DNA of 64,000 nt from Nothopassalora personata (taxonomy: Eukaryota; Ascomycota; Dothideomycetes; Mycosphaerellales; Mycosphaerellaceae), in contig CM066292.1 in assembly GCA_033816765.1 (NCBI GenBank), forward strand, positions 682,001-746,000, read 5' to 3'. The position numbers and the translations under genes are program-made. The notes under the pieces are model-generated. The model saw only the letters and a program-made list of their open reading frames with translations, was not told the DNA's origin and searched no databases. Positions within the stretch are counted from its first letter, which is position 1, and every line of letters begins with the position of its first letter. Positions 10,381-23,470 of this stretch are shown piece after piece.

Positions 10381-13284
10381 TTAGCTTAGTAGTTAGGTAG
10401 GTATATAGGTAATAAATGTTGCCGAGAACTTAGTACTTAAGCTTGTTTTCTAGTCGATACTACACCGTACCTAGGAGTTACCTATAGCTATACGTAGGTA
10501 TCGTATCGGGAGTAGTCGAACTAGAAGTAATGTTTAAATACACTAGTCTACTTACGTAGGGCGTTAGCGAGACTAAAAGTCCCTATTGAAAGTTACTTTA
10601 AAAAAGTTACTTACGGCTCTCGAGGTTATTTATCTTCTATAGGAGGTAGGCCTACTTACGCTATTACTAGTAAGCCCTATTTAGACTAGCTATTACTACT
10701 CAATAGTAACTAAGGACTACGTATACTTACTTACGTAATTCGATCTTACTAGTGCATTTTATAGTAGTTACCTACGTTTAATAACTATATACTTACCTAA
10801 GCAAACACGTGTTTATCTTAGTATAGCACGTATTAAGGGTACTATTAGCTACTTATACATAGAAATCGATTAAAATATAGTAAGCCTATAGTAGTAATAA
10901 TAGCCGATCGTTACTCGCACTTATATCTATCGGCTACGACTAGCTAGTGTCTTTAGGTAGTATAATAGGCGATACTATTTCTTACTAGTTAAGTATTACT
11001 AATAATAATTAACTATTGCTTAAACTCTATTTTACCGGTAGTGACTTACTACCGATAAGGATAGAGAAGAGGTACTAAGCTAGATAAATTAGTGTCCTCT
11101 TTCGCTATAAAACAAATCGTAGTAAGCGAGATTCGAGAGTACCTAAGAGATATACGAGAAGAGGAAGTTACGCGCGTACGCTAGGAAAAGGATAGAGTAG
11201 GCTAAAGAGAAGTCGCTATATATAACTACAGTGCTCGTAGAGTAATATAGGCTCTAGCCTATTATAGACTATTCCTAGAACGCGACATAATTAGCTTAGG
11301 GCATTAATACGTCGGATCTAGAACTCCGAGCTTTACGGCCGTAAAGTACGTTCGTATATTAAGTATACTCCTAGTACCCTATATTACCTAGGAAATAGAC
11401 GGGTTTAATAGTATCGTACTCTATATACGACCCTACTTTACGCGAGTAAGACGTAGATCTATACTTTATAACAAATTTATTACTCCGTCTCTATATATAA
11501 GACTACGACTAGCGCTATTAGGACTTTTCTACCCTCTCGCGGGTTAAGATATATCTAGCTTGAAGTTATCGAGGACCTACGACTCGCGCGTATACTATAA
11601 ACTAAACACGAATACTATCGAGAAATATACGTAAGCGTAGTAGGATACTAAAGTACTCGAGTATTAGATAATTCTTCTAACTTGCGGTATATACTTACCG
11701 CTCTACGAGCTACGTCCTCCTAGGACTACTTCTCCTCGTAGCTTACTTATCTACTCGAAGGCCGCTTCGTAGATTAATAGTAAGATAAGGCGTCTTATAG
11801 ACCTAATATAGATAACTACCGTCTTCTTCTTATAGAGGCTCTATATAAACTAGTCTCTCTAGCTCTAAGTATAAGCGAAATCTTGAGACGGTACGTAGAC
11901 CGCTTTTAAGGAGTTAATAGGAAGATCTAGTCCTCTAATATTAAATAGCGCGGACCCGTACTCCTTTAGGCCGGAGTATTACTTCTTCGTAGCTATGTTA
12001 GTCCCGTTAAAGGCGATCGATATATATATCAAGACGGTGTTACGCGGCGTTAATATAGATTTATACTAATTATAATTTAAATTAGCGAACGCGGCCTAAT
12101 AATAGATAGTGCGGTTACAATAAGGACCTCGGCCTTACTTTTAACTAACCTCGTCGTAGTAGCGTATCGATATATCGTAGGAAAGTATAAATATACATTC
12201 GAAATAGCGAGCGCTAATCTTAGGAACTAGAACCTATATAAAGCACCTTTTATAGGGTACTAAAGAGGGACTCTATAATAGTTTAAGAAGCATACCTCTA
12301 CGCTACCTCTCTTATAAATTTCCTCTAATACTATAGCCCTAGTAATAGTAGAACAAGTTCTCTAGAGCCTATAGCCGGAAGAGGAGCGTAGGAAAGGTAT
12401 AGCTTATAGGGAGCGATAGAACTAAGAGAAAGAAAGTACTATGTAGGGAGAGGCACTATAAAATATATAATCGTAACAAGCCTAGAGAGTAGTAGTCCGA
12501 TATCGATAGAGCTAAGTTCCGAGTTAGGTACTATAAGCGATAGTATAATCTTTTAGAATACGCGTCTATAGGCGCTCCTATTAGTAGTAGCAAAAAGACC
12601 GTAAATTATAATCCTCTATAGAAGCTACTAAAGTAATTATTTAAGCGGGTATATAACTACTACAAGAGGTTAGGCCTTTAGAATTGCTAGCTTATACTTA
12701 TTTCCTACCTTAATAACCGACGTTAGTAGCTCTATAGTACTCTTATAAAGAAGTGTATAGCGGTCGAAGCGTAGGGTAGGTTAGTCTTTAAGGGTAATTA
12801 TAAGATAGAAAGAATACTAGCGCTACCCGTCGTATTTAGAGCGTAGAATAATACTACCTTTCTACGATACTACTTACGATAAGTTAGGTTGCCCTAGTAA
12901 CGTTCTAGCATTAACGTTATAGACGCTCGAGATCTATTCGTCTAGTAGGAGTAAAGCTCTACCTAGACGACTATAACGGAAGACTACTAGTAGAGTATAT
13001 AGTATAACTCGATAGGGTGTTAATAACCTTCTAGGCGCGTATAGCGTACCTTAACCTTCTTCTATAAAGTACCTAGAAATATAGACACCCTAACTTTACT
13101 AGGCGGAAGTAGGAGAAAGTAGCGGTTAACGATAAAAGGTAGGTATAGTATTTAATTCGTAGTAAGTTACTATAGATTTAGTTTTACGTATAAGTTTTCT
13201 CCTAGTATACTCTACTTACAAAAGCCCCTTTATCTAGTAGGGGGCGGGTAATCTATATTTAGTTTAAAGAGTACTATTATAGTA

Positions 13285-13289
13285 GTTAT
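13285..13289. repeat. Target-site duplication GTTAT (left, Copia)
   Basis: GTTAT precedes the LTR at 13290 and is repeated at 19092-19096, directly after the other LTR. Five bases is the normal duplication for Ty1/Copia integrases. Confidence 0.85.
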
Positions 13290-13536
13290 TGTTAAGTTGA
13301 GACCTAACAGGATACGTAGTTGGCAGCGGAGTGGAGTAAGAGATCAATCTTCAACTAGCTAATAGCCACAGGGCATGCAGCAATATATTAGGAACCAATG
13401 TGTTAATTGTGTTAGATGTCTATCTAAGCTAAAGGTGAGAGAAGGTGTCTTCCGACAAGCTAAGTCATCGTAGATGCCTTAGGCTATTAGATTACAACCT
13501 AACTGTTAGCTCCCCCTAAGATGCTATATCTTAACA
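13290..13536 (-). repeat. Copia LTR (left on the map, 3' LTR)
   Basis: TGTTAAGTTG ... ATCTTAACA, 247 bp, about 95% the same as 18845-19091. It keeps the TG...CA ends. Confidence 0.92.
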
Positions 13537-13599
13537 CTCCTACTTATCTTATATAGGAGGTCACAGTCTACTCTTCTCCTATTAGTAGTATTTGGACCT

Positions 13600-16500
13600 C
13601 TATAACAGGTTGAGCTAGCTTATGAACCTCTAGAAGTGTGGACTAGTCTTTAGCTTTATGAACCTATCTATAACTATCTTAGATGTTAGGGTGTACTTAA
13701 CAGTAATAAGCCTTCTCTACTAAAGTTTCCTAACAGCATTGTAGGCAATGTTAATGTGCTTTAACTTGTTATGAACATGTGCATCCCTTACTAGGGTAAG
13801 GGCAGCTTAGTTGTTACCTCTTAATTAGACTAGTCTTAAGCTTAACATAGTCTCCTAGTTTCTAGTAATCCTTAGTTGATAGGAACAGTCTCCTACTAAC
13901 TCTAGACAGTCTATCTCCCTTAGCAGTAAAGCTAGGAATTGGGATTGCTTTATACATGCATTTATAGCTATGTATTTAGCTTCTATTGTAGATGTTGCTA
14001 TAGACTTTTGCTTCTTGCTTATCTAGGAGACTAGTGCCCTATAGAGGAAGAAGACATACCTAAGGATAGAGACTCTGTCTGCTTTGTCTATTGCATAATT
14101 AGAGTTATAGTATCTAACTAGGCATCCTTCTCTATGCCTAGAGAAGACAAGGCCGAGATTAGGATATAACCTTAGATATCTTGTAATCTTCTTTAAAGCC
14201 TTTATGTAGTAGGTGGATAGGTTACTTACAAATAAGCTTATCCTTCCTAGGGCAAAAGCAATGTCTAGCCTTGTAATTGTTGCTAGCTATATCTATGTAC
14301 TATTAATACTCTAGTACTCTACCTTGTTACACCTCTTATCTATGTGGCTTGAAGGTTTAAGAGCCTTATAGCTGTCTATAGGTAAGTGTATAGGTGCTGC
14401 CTTCTTATAGTTTATCCCTGTCTTGGCAAGGTTGTCCCTAGTCAAGTTTTAGGATTCCTCTCCTCCTGTCCCTTGTGACTCTTATGCTAAGGATCTTTTT
14501 AGGTTTACTAAGATCTTTAATCTTAAAGACTTTGCTAAGTTCTCTTTTAAACTAGAGAACATCTGTCAACTTTGGTGCAGCAATTAGAATATTATTGTAA
14601 GGGGCAGCCCAGTGGCTAACCCCTACATGTGGCCTTGCATGTGACATGCGGTCGCGACCGGCTGCCAAGCCGCACGTGACACGCATGAGTACACCTTGCG
14701 ACGCGCGATGCGTCTTGAACAAAAGGCAAGAATTAGTTCATCTACGACTGGCAGGTCGTGGGCGTGCTATACATTGCGACATCCCCTTAACAATTATCTA
14801 CATATGTAAGAATCATAATCTCTTTTTCCTTATAAATAAGTAGGCATAGATCTACCTCTAACTATGTGAATCCAATCTCTCTAAGCTTTAACACACAGAG
14901 TTAATTCCAATCTCTAGCTGCTTACTTAAGTCTATATAAGCTTTTAAGGATCTTGAATACTATGTTTAGTAGAAGCTTAACTCCTAGTAGTAGTAACATA
15001 AAGATATCTTTATAGAGGGTGCTTTCTATAAACGTATTGTTTACATCCACTTAGTAAAGATAGAGATCCTTCTTATATACAATAGCTATAAACACCCTAA
15101 GGGTGTCCTATCTAACTGTAGGCGCAAATGTCTCTATAAAGTCAACACTAAACTTCTGTAAAAAGCCCCTTATAACTAGCCTAGCCTTAAACTTTTTAAT
15201 GGCTCTACTAATGCTTCTTTTAATATTAAAGACCTATCTTAACGTAACCAAGTTTGCTCCTTTTAGTGGAATAGCATTCTCCTAGGTGTTGTTGCTCTAT
15301 AGAGCATCTAGCTCCTTCTAGATTGCTTCCTTCTAAAGGTGTCCCTATTTCTTATTATTTATAGCATCCTTATAGGACTTTAGAATTGGGATCTCTTGCT
15401 TATATGCAAAGACTTCTATAGTTGCTATAAAGGCTATCTCCTTAACTTCTTCTAGGAATTCACTATCCTATAGTACTGAATTATCTACTGATTGCATAGC
15501 TATAAAGAAAGCTTGGTAGTAAGCAGCAAGGTTCTCTAAGAGGTCTATTACTTCTCCTACTTTAGTAGCTAGTTTAGGTATAGGGACTATAGATCTTAGG
15601 GCTTTCTATTTCTATTTATAGCCCTTAACATTATGGTTAGCCCTCCTCTTACTAAGGGATGATCTAAGAGTAGTTACTTGTGTCCTAGTAACATTCTTTT
15701 CCTAGAGATCTAGTAAGCTTATCTTAATTAGCTCATCGATTTTCTGAAATTCCCCTATATTCTTTAGAGGCTAGGGAAGTTGTATAAACAGCTTTCTTAG
15801 CTAGGCTGTTACTAGGCTACTCTACTAAATGATTGAATGGTGAATAGGTTGCTCTAAGGATATGTCCTTCCTTAGCCTCCCTAAGGGTCTCCTAGCTAGT
15901 GCATTGCTTAATAGATTCAATTTTATAACATTGAGATCTATATTACCTCTAGGTTAGTCCTTAAAGAAGTCTATATGTGTGTGTTGTTTTATAGCTTTTA
16001 TATCTAGTTCCTAAAAGAGCTAGGCCTTAGCTATTTTTTTAACGTATCTAATAAATACTACTTCTTTACCTCTGTTTATTAGTTTATTACTTCTTGCCTA
16101 TTAAGGCTAGGATCTTGTGTCTATATAGACAATAGCTTTATATCCCTAAACCTTTAAATGGTTAATAGTTAGCTTAATACTATTAAAGGCTTCATCTAGT
16201 GAAACCTTGAACCTATTATAGTCTAGACTATTTAGTAGTTTGTTCCTTATGTAGGTTTAGGCTTCTAGTGCTTTAGGCTAGAATTTAATTAGCATCTTAG
16301 CCTCTTTAAGTATTGCCCTTATAGAGTCTTCTAAGGTTTGTATTAACCTTTCAACTAGTCTATTTTGGAGCGAGTTGTATGCCTTAGTATACTCTAGCCT
16401 AATTCCTAAATCCTTCTCCTACTACTTAACTAATGCAATAAGTTCCCTTGTATTGTTAAGCCTAACTGCTTTTAACTGTACTAATAATTTCCTCTCTGCC

Positions 16501-18395
16501 TTAATCTTCTAGTTCTAGAGAGCAACTAGAGTATCTTCTCTTTTCTTAAGAGGACAGGTCTACTTTTTTCTAGAGAAGTTATTAACAATCTTAAGCTAGT
16601 ATTTGAACCCTAGCCTTAATATTAGTAGTGGACTATATATATTAATAGATATAAGGGCAAGTCTTTTAGGTCTTCTCTTAGTAACTTTGCCTTTATACTT
16701 CTTTATCTTTGCTATTAAACACACTCTACACTAGTAGAAGCTATCCCTAGGAACAGGAATAGGTTCTTTTAAGTCTATTACCTTATAAAGATTCTAGAGC
16801 AAGTTCTTCCTAAAGTGTGCAAATCTTCTATGCTAAAGCTCCTACTATTTTAGGTTAGTCTCTAATTTAGCAGTTATAAAGGCATTCTCTATTAGTGGTG
16901 CACATAATAAGTAATGTACCCTTTCTTATAGTAGAGGAGAAATCTCATTAATAAATAGAACCCCCCTAAGAAGCCTTGTCTAGACAACAGTTTAGCTAGA
17001 GGGGGATACAAGAGAAAATAAAGGAGGTTAGACACTAAACTGCTTGCTAAACTAGTTCTAAGAAACTAGGTTTACCCCTAGCTTAGGTATAAGTAGAATA
17101 TCTTCTAAAACAACTTTCCTGCTAGATCTCCTACTTATCTCTACAGTCCTAATATAAGTAGCTAATAAATGCCCACCTCCTACTTTGATCTATTTCTTCT
17201 TTGTTAAGGGAGTTATAGATCTAAAGAGGCAGTTCTAGTTAGTTATATAGGATGAAGCACAAGAATTAAGTAACTACTCTAATAAGGGGAACTTGCCTTG
17301 GACTTCTATAGTTAAGTAAGCTACTTTATTATACTTATTATTATTAGACATTGTCTTCTAGGATGAGTTGTATAAGTTAGGTAGCTCTTAGGTAGAGAAA
17401 CCTTTCCTAGTCTTCCTTATTTTAGAGGAAGGAGACTGGGCCTAGTTCTTCTAGAGTGACAGCATGTTAGAGCTGAGTTTCTTTACTATTTTCTTAAGTT
17501 CCTCTATAGAGGACTTCTCTCTTAGTGTTCTTCTTAAAGATAGTAGTAGAGATCTTCTCTTCTTAACATGTGTTGCATTCTGGGAGGATAGTACTTAGGA
17601 ATAAGATCTAAGGACCTTCTTTGCCTTAGAGAGACTAGGGCAGTCCTTAATGAGATAGTCCTTCTTATAGAGAAGGTAGGAAAGTGATCTTACCTAACCT
17701 AAGGGCCTAACCTAGGTCCCTGCTATACTATACTTAGCCTTAGAGGGATTTAATCTAGCCTCTTAAGCCTTAAGGATCTTTAAGGTCCTTTTATAATCTA
17801 TCTTTAGCTAAGCTATAATAGTATCCCTAGCTACATAGTAGTTAGGTAGCAGTGAGCTTAGAAGCTAGGTTATTCTTATATTAGCTTTCCTATAGTGCTA
17901 GCCCTCTAGGTTAACATTAGCAATCCTCCTTCTAAGAGACACTAGGTGTGCCTATGCAGATCTAATAGTGAATTCTTCACTTATCTTAAAGTTTATAAAC
18001 TGTTTTGTAAGCTTATATATATAGGTTAGTAACACCTAGCTATACTTGTTCTAGAGATGCACCTATATCTTAGCAGCTTTTCTAGATTCGTAAGAGCCCT
18101 TAAGCTTAAATTTATCTTCTTCTGTAATCCTACTTAGGATACTAAAGTAGCAAGCTATATTTTGTTTTGTCTATATTAGTGCATTAAGAATCTCTTTAAT
18201 CTTAGTCTCTTACTAGAGTTTTAGGTTCTTGCCCTTAATATTGTTAAATAACACTTCTAATAGGTTATTAATTGCAAAGAATACTAACTGGCTCTCTATC
18301 TTATATCTCTAAAGGTTGAACTATCTCTTCTAATTGTCTCTCCTAAGAATTGGGATTTTGGTTCCCTTCTCTTCTCCTTTCTCTTAGTGTAAATC
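13600..18395 (-). pseudogene. Copia gag-pol relic
   Basis: Visible minus-strand pieces in element order are: an ATG near 18395 opening gag; integrase at about 16380-16100, with KAYNSLQNRLVERLIQTLED (the Copia pattern N-x-x-x-E-R); reverse transcriptase at about 15300-14550, with the RLVIRGF-like and DFIETFAPTVR-like stretches; and RNase H at about 14050-13880 (SKKQKSIATSTIEAKYIA). The Tyr-Val-Asp-Asp box of the RT is split by the 198-bp insertion at 14595-14792. TAG codons stand mostly where Gln or Trp is expected, as RIP would produce. No functional product is possible. Confidence 0.88.
14591..14796. mobile_element. 198-bp non-autonomous element inside the Copia RT
   Basis: The insert 14595-14792 is flanked by ATTA at 14591-14594 and 14793-14796. 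Its ends are inverted (TTGTAAGGGG / reverse complement of CCCCTTAACA). It interrupts the Copia RT at its catalytic YVDD codons and is GC-richer with plenty of CA/TG, so it escaped RIP, being either recent or too short to be detected by RIP. A TA or TTA duplication is equally compatible because of sequence ambiguity. It contains CAGCCCAGTGG, a weak resemblance to a Pol III A box, and a GGTCGCGACC palindrome, but no clear B box. MITE is the better call, SINE the alternative. Confidence 0.6.
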
Positions 18396-18844
18396 CATAA
18401 TAAATTGAATGTAATGAAACAAGGTGTATATGCTTCAAGGTCGTAGCTTAGGTCCTGCTAAGGCTTTTAATGTAGAATAGTAAGGTTCGTAGGTGTAGAT
18501 ACTAAGGCCTACTTAGTAGGGTAAAGAAAGAGCGGTATAGTCTCGGAGCTAGGACACAGGTCTATCTCTCCTAGCAGAGTTCTAAATAACTTACTTAAAG
18601 TCCCTCTTAATAGTATCTCGATGCAGTTCTGCCTATAGAGTGTCTTTAAGGTATTAGCTTATAGTAAGCCGCATAGAGTCCTTTTCTAGATTACCTATCA
18701 CTTAGTATTAAACTAAGCTCCTTAATAGGATAGATAGGGTAGACTTCTGCTTCCCAGATGTTTTCTGCTATAATAGCAAGGGATACAAGTAACCTGTACT
18801 AATATAGGTTGCTCTTACTCCTATACAAACCCGGGCTTATAACC

Positions 18845-19091
18845 TATTAAGTTAAGACCTAACAGGATACGTAGTTAGCAGCGGAGTGGAGTAAGAGATT
18901 AATCTTTAACTAGCTAATAGCTACAGGGCATACAGCAATATATTAGGAACCAATGTGTTGATTGTGTTAGATGTCTATCTAAGCTAAAGGTGAGAGAAGG
19001 TGTCTTCCGATAAGCTAAGTTATCGTAGATGCCTTAGGCTATTAGATTACAACCTAACTGTTAGCTCCCCCTAAGATGCTACATCTTAACA
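18845..19091 (-). repeat. Copia LTR (right on the map, 5' LTR)
   Basis: TATTAAGTTAAG ... ATCTTAACA, 247 bp, the partner of 13290-13536. TGTT has become TATT by RIP. It is followed by GTTAT (19092-19096). Confidence 0.92.
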
Positions 19092-19096
19092 GTTAT

Positions 19097-19470
19097 TAGT
19101 ATATTATATAAAGTACGGAGTATATATAATAAAGTTAGAGGAGAAGTAAACAAGAGAACGGTAGCGGTGCTAGTACTAAGTATAAAGCCGCCGATATATA
19201 AGAGAACGATAACGATAACGCCTACCGGCTAGATTACTAGAGTAGAGATTATAGAGAAGTTTTAGGGCGAGAGCCTAGCTTAGTGCTCGAGATAGAACTT
19301 AGAGTTATAACGAGGGTATAGGTACAAAGTATAGCTACGTAGGGTATAGTATAGTAGCTATATAGACCGGAACATAGGGAGAGAATAGGGGCTGAAGGGA
19401 GGCCGTATATTTATTCTCCCGGACGGGAGCGCTAGTGCTCCGTAACTCCGTAAATAGCCGAACCTAGTAA
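19097..19470. other. Old relic, middle piece between Copia and the large gypsy
   Basis: 374 bp of RIP-mutated DNA that joins the sequence before 13289 with that after 31377. It has a near-palindrome GGAGCGCTAGTGCTCC at about 19427-19442. No coding seen. Confidence 0.5.
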
Positions 19471-19857
19471 TGTCTACTAACCACCCTATGTAGGCCTGTC
19501 TAAGTTGTGGTGGTGTGGAGCGGTGCTTATGTAAGTAGAGGTATTTGCCGGTCCCGGGACCGTGAAATTAGGTCACGTGACAAGCAGCGTAGTAGCCGGA
19601 TAAAACAAGAGGATTGGCGGACCTAAACCCCTATACCCTCTACTCGAGAGGTATGAATTGAATTGTTGCCTTAATGCTATGCTTACAATGCTTAACTACG
19701 TAGTATATATCTTAATAGCTATACTAGTCCCACTAGCTCACCTAAATGTCTAATTAAACCTAAATAAAATAGGGGCAAGTTAGACCTAAGGAACCCTCCC
19801 TCTAAACCTAAGGTTAACACAACTAAACCTAAGGTTAACACAACTAATTAGTCGTCA
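19471..19857 (-). repeat. 3' LTR of the large gypsy
   Basis: On the element strand it runs TGACGACTAATTAG ... GTAGACA (TG...CA). It is about 94% the same as 30985-31371. It contains CGGTCCCGGGACCG at 19549-19562. On the interior side the minus strand reads AATAGGGGAGGATAT, a polypurine tract, which fixes this as the 3' LTR. Confidence 0.88.
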
Positions 19858-19875
19858 ATATATCCTCCCCTATTA
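19858..19875 (-). promoter_or_regulatory. Polypurine tract of the large gypsy
   Basis: The minus strand reads TAATAGGGGAGGATAT directly before the 3' LTR. A purine run in this place primes plus-strand DNA synthesis in LTR retrotransposons. Confidence 0.6.
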
Positions 19876-20049
19876 CGAACCTGTCCTTAGGTTCTAAAGC
19901 AGTAAGCCCGGGCATTATAGGTAGCTCAATTAGTCGCTATAAGCTAAGGTAGTCTTATAGCAGCACAGTAGCTCACCCTACCATTTAGCTTAACATACAA
20001 GATGTTAGGCAGTCCTAGGGCCTACTAGCGACAGTTTATGAAGATTAAA

Positions 20050-23000
20050 AGGATCCTTCTAATAGAGACCGTAATAATAACGTCAATAACCGCGACTCGC
20101 ATCCGTCGCACTATACTAACGTATGCTACGAAACTAGCGAGGGAATAGACAGCTATGTTAGCACTAATCGAGCGGGCTAGATAGTCGAATAACGTAAACG
20201 CTACTTATAAGACAAGTGAGCGTTAGTACTAGTAACCTAATAAATCTAAGGACGAATCTACCGCGTAGCTAGAAGGTAAGTTAAGGGAAGATAAGTAACC
20301 ATAAGAAACAAGTAAGATCTAAGGACTAGAAGCACCTGTACCCGAAGCATTAGAACTAGAATTAGAACTAGAATCAGGACTAGAATCCTATAGGCTACAG
20401 CTGTAGCCGGAAATCAACTAGAAACTAGAAGCCTATAGACCTACACTAACTACTCAGTTCTACTTAGTCTTACACAACTCCTTTGTCTAGACCTACTCGT
20501 TGTCGTAGCTAACACTAGTCTCACTAGACGCGTCCCTAAGTGGCTAGTTAGTGAAGTTCCTATAGTAGTTGCGGAAGAAGCTCTTATTACGCCCTTTGCT
20601 TATAAAGCACATCTACTCGAGAGTAGTAACTAAGCTAAGCTACTTGTCTATCATTTTCACAGCTCGGACGCGCTAATTATGCATCTACTTATAGAAGAGC
20701 TCCGAGTCTAGGCGGACCGTAGCATTAAGCTACCTTCTAGCATTAAGGATAACTTCGTTATCGTTCTAAGACTTCAAACCCGCTAGGGCATCGGATAGAG
20801 GGCTAATGCTACTAAGGTATACGGCCGTAGGAAAAGGATAGCCGGGTACTAGGCGTCGATACTTAAATCCTACAGCGCTCTCACTTAGCGTCTTAAAGTT
20901 ACGATAGAGGTCTATCACCTAGTGCATGCTCTAGCTTCTCTAGAGTTTAAGATAGTTATCGTCGCGGATCTCGACAAAGTAAGGGTTAATCTAACGTAGT
21001 GTCCTCTTATGTGCGGCCTACCTTATTAGAACGCCTATAGTAGTTACCTGCATTTGCCTAGCGCTTAGGTCCTCTCTAAACCAGCTAATGCTGTTCTTAC
21101 TTAGGTAATTTTAGACCCTAACCGAGAAGAAACGCTTAAATCGGCCGTCTTCTATATAGTCGTTAATCTAGCACTACTAGATAAACTCTCTAGCATTCCC
21201 TTTCTTATGAAAACCGTGTAAAAACTGCGGCCCACTTGTGCCCTCTAAGTTAAGAGAGTACAGCATGTTAAGCCGGTTACTAGTCTAGTAGTTTTCAATT
21301 TCGAGGTTTAAGTCGACCCTAGTATGCTGCACTATAGTGTTCGCGTCACCCCCCTAATAAGCCCTGTTAAAGCTAAAAATCGTAGGCCTAGGGAAGGAGA
21401 TGAACCGAGTGCAGTACTAAGGGTACAGCGCCACTTGTAAGAGCTATAGCCCGGGGTCTTGTCGCATAATCTATTAGCTTAGAGAATACTACATGTTCTA
21501 GTAGACGCCGCCGTTGCTAACCTTATTCAATTCTCGTAGGTACTATCGGTACACGTCGAATTCTCGACTCATTATTTCTCTAACTAATTTAACCCGCGGT
21601 GCCAGTTTAGCGTTATTATACTAGTATAGCATGTTGCTATTAATGTAGGTACCGGTACTATTAAGATCGGCTTAGTTAGCTTTATTAATGCCGAATTTGT
21701 CGAGGATCTAGTTATAGTTAGTATACGTAACGATGCTACTCGTAGTGCCGACTTTGCCTCGAACGCGGAGGTAGCTAAGCGGGTTAACAGTCTTCTAACT
21801 ACGCTTATTAGGGCGAAACCACGACCTATTCTTCACCTCAATAGCTAAAAAACTCTTACCTTTAAAGAGCTAGTCTTGGACCTTAAGCGCGCGCTCACAT
21901 AGGGTATTAGCGGTAATACCGGGATTCGTAACGAAGTAGAGGGTCTTATAGTAGAAATCTCGAACATACTAATCGCACATTATAGCGCTAACCTTGCTAT
22001 CCCTCTTAAGAATGTCCGAGATAGTATATTCGAGCATCTTAAGGCCCGCTATCCGGTGCTTAGGTAGCTAGTTAATGCTATCTACATTAATCGAGTTTCT
22101 AAACTTAATAATACAATACCGCTTATTATAGGTGCAGTTAGCGCGCTTAATCCGGAGGGCCTCGTCTTCTTACAGGATCTAATCCTTAAAGACTAATACA
22201 TCCCTAATTATAGCCGAAGGTAATATAGTGAGTATCGGATTACTATTCTTAGTTAGGGCCGGAGTGGATCGTAGGGTGCTAACCGGTGTACCTAGCGGAC
22301 TGCCCTCGCGTATAGGTGCGCTATCTAGCGTTCGGTTAGGCGAGGATCGAGTAGGCGCAGTTATGCCCTTACCTATGCTCTCGCCTATACGGAGCTACTT
22401 AAGTCGACTCGACTTACGACCGCCTCTCGATAGGACTATAGGCTAGGTAGAGGCTAGTAGAGTTAGCGTAGTACTCTTTACACGTCCTTTACCTTTACTA
22501 CCCGGTAGCTAACGTAGCTAAGGCTGTTGTTAGCTAGATAGTCTAGGTTAAGCTATACTGTCCTCCGGGAACGCGGACTTCTTAGTAATAGTACCCTCTA
22601 TAAAGTATAGAAGGCCATCCTTATAGACGGCTAGGCGGTGTCTTCTAATAATCTCCCTACTCTTAGCCGACTGCGGATCAATGCTACGTGCTTCAGCCTC
22701 CCTGTCGCACCGGGTAAGATTACTAGGCTCTAGAATTCGCTTACGATCTATGCCCTTACGGCCGATCCTTATACGCTAGATTAGTACCCTCTAAATTCTG
22801 CTAACAGCCCTGCTGTAATCTAGGTACTTATTAATGAAGGCCGTGAACTAGCGGCGCCCGCTGTTAGTACTGCAAAGCTCGGAGATAACGCGTCGTTTAA
22901 GAATCTTATTGTCTATCTACTATAGCTAGTAGCGGGTAAGCGTAGCTCGAAGAGTCTTATCTCGGTTACGAATCTCTAAACCGGTCTTACGAATCTTACC

Positions 23001-23470
23001 GACGATAGGAAATAAGATATCGAGCTTCTTATTACTAAGGAATTTATCCTAGTAGCTCTTGCCTATGCCGCTCTTAACTTCCTCGAAAAATAGGTTAACC
23101 TAGACGGAGCAGTCTTCGAACACCTTCTCGAAGCCCTTATAGAAGTCCTTTAACACCTCGACCCGCTTCTAAGGACTAAGCTCTCGGAACATAACATTAG
23201 CGGCGGACTTCGGCGTGTTCGTGTTAGTAAGGACATACTTAACGTTGTCCGGTAGGCGAAGAGACTCGAACAAGGTCTAAGGTAGGCGGGTAAGACTAGT
23301 AATAGTGCTAGTAAGCGCTGTGCTCGAGCTAGCCGGGCGTAACGATAGACTAGCTAAAGCTATAATAACTAGGATTCGCTATTAGTAAGATCGTAAGAGC
23401 TAGCTATCTCGTAGTACTACTCTAGAGTAATAGTAAGCTTTAAAAGCTTAGTGTTAGGGTAGGGGCTTTA
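20050..23470 (-). pseudogene. ORF3 of the large gypsy, unknown protein, RIP-broken
   Basis: After the integrase frame, a third minus-strand frame of about 1100 codons can be followed through RIP-type stops. Parts are long and clean: about 23330-22990 (with DNVKYVLTNTNTPKSAANVM) and about 22770-22560 (with RCDREAEARSIDPQSAKS, and GLLYFIEGTITKKSAF further on). The protein is rich in Lys, Arg and Ser, without an obvious signal peptide, membrane segment or zinc knuckle in what I read. I do not recognise the family. In LTR elements an ORF in this place is often called env-like by position; nothing here shows an envelope function. A palindrome (23806-23831) precedes it. It might be a captured host gene. 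Exact ends are uncertain. Confidence 0.6.

Larger units (their letters stand above)
9140..13284. other. Old RIP-degenerate transposon DNA (left part)
   Basis: CA and TG are scarce and all six frames are full of TAG/TAA. Stretches such as 9800-10010 and 10990-11230 keep a protein-like plus-strand frame through RIP-type stops, but I could not assign a family. The segment is cut at 13289 by the Copia insertion and resumes at 19097, where the duplicated GTTAT shows continuity. Confidence 0.55.
13290..19091 (-). mobile_element. Complete Ty1/Copia retrotransposon, RIP-broken, nested
   Basis: 5802 bp, bounded by 247-bp direct LTRs and by a 5-bp duplication. Reading on the minus strand, gag comes first (start near 18395) and then integrase, reverse transcriptase and RNase H, the Copia order. 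TAG/TAA stops occur throughout, but many CA/TG remain, so RIP was milder than in the chromoviruses. The element sits inside the older relic (9140-13284 plus 19097-19470) and itself holds the small element at 14595. Confidence 0.92.

Noticed and set aside
14646..14843. 65-codon ORF in the Copia element
   Set aside because: It starts in the 198-bp insertion and runs on in the antisense of Copia; a chance frame.
20050..23470. ORF3 as an envelope gene
   Set aside because: Only its position suggests it. No signal peptide, membrane anchor or glycosylation-rich ectodomain was seen.
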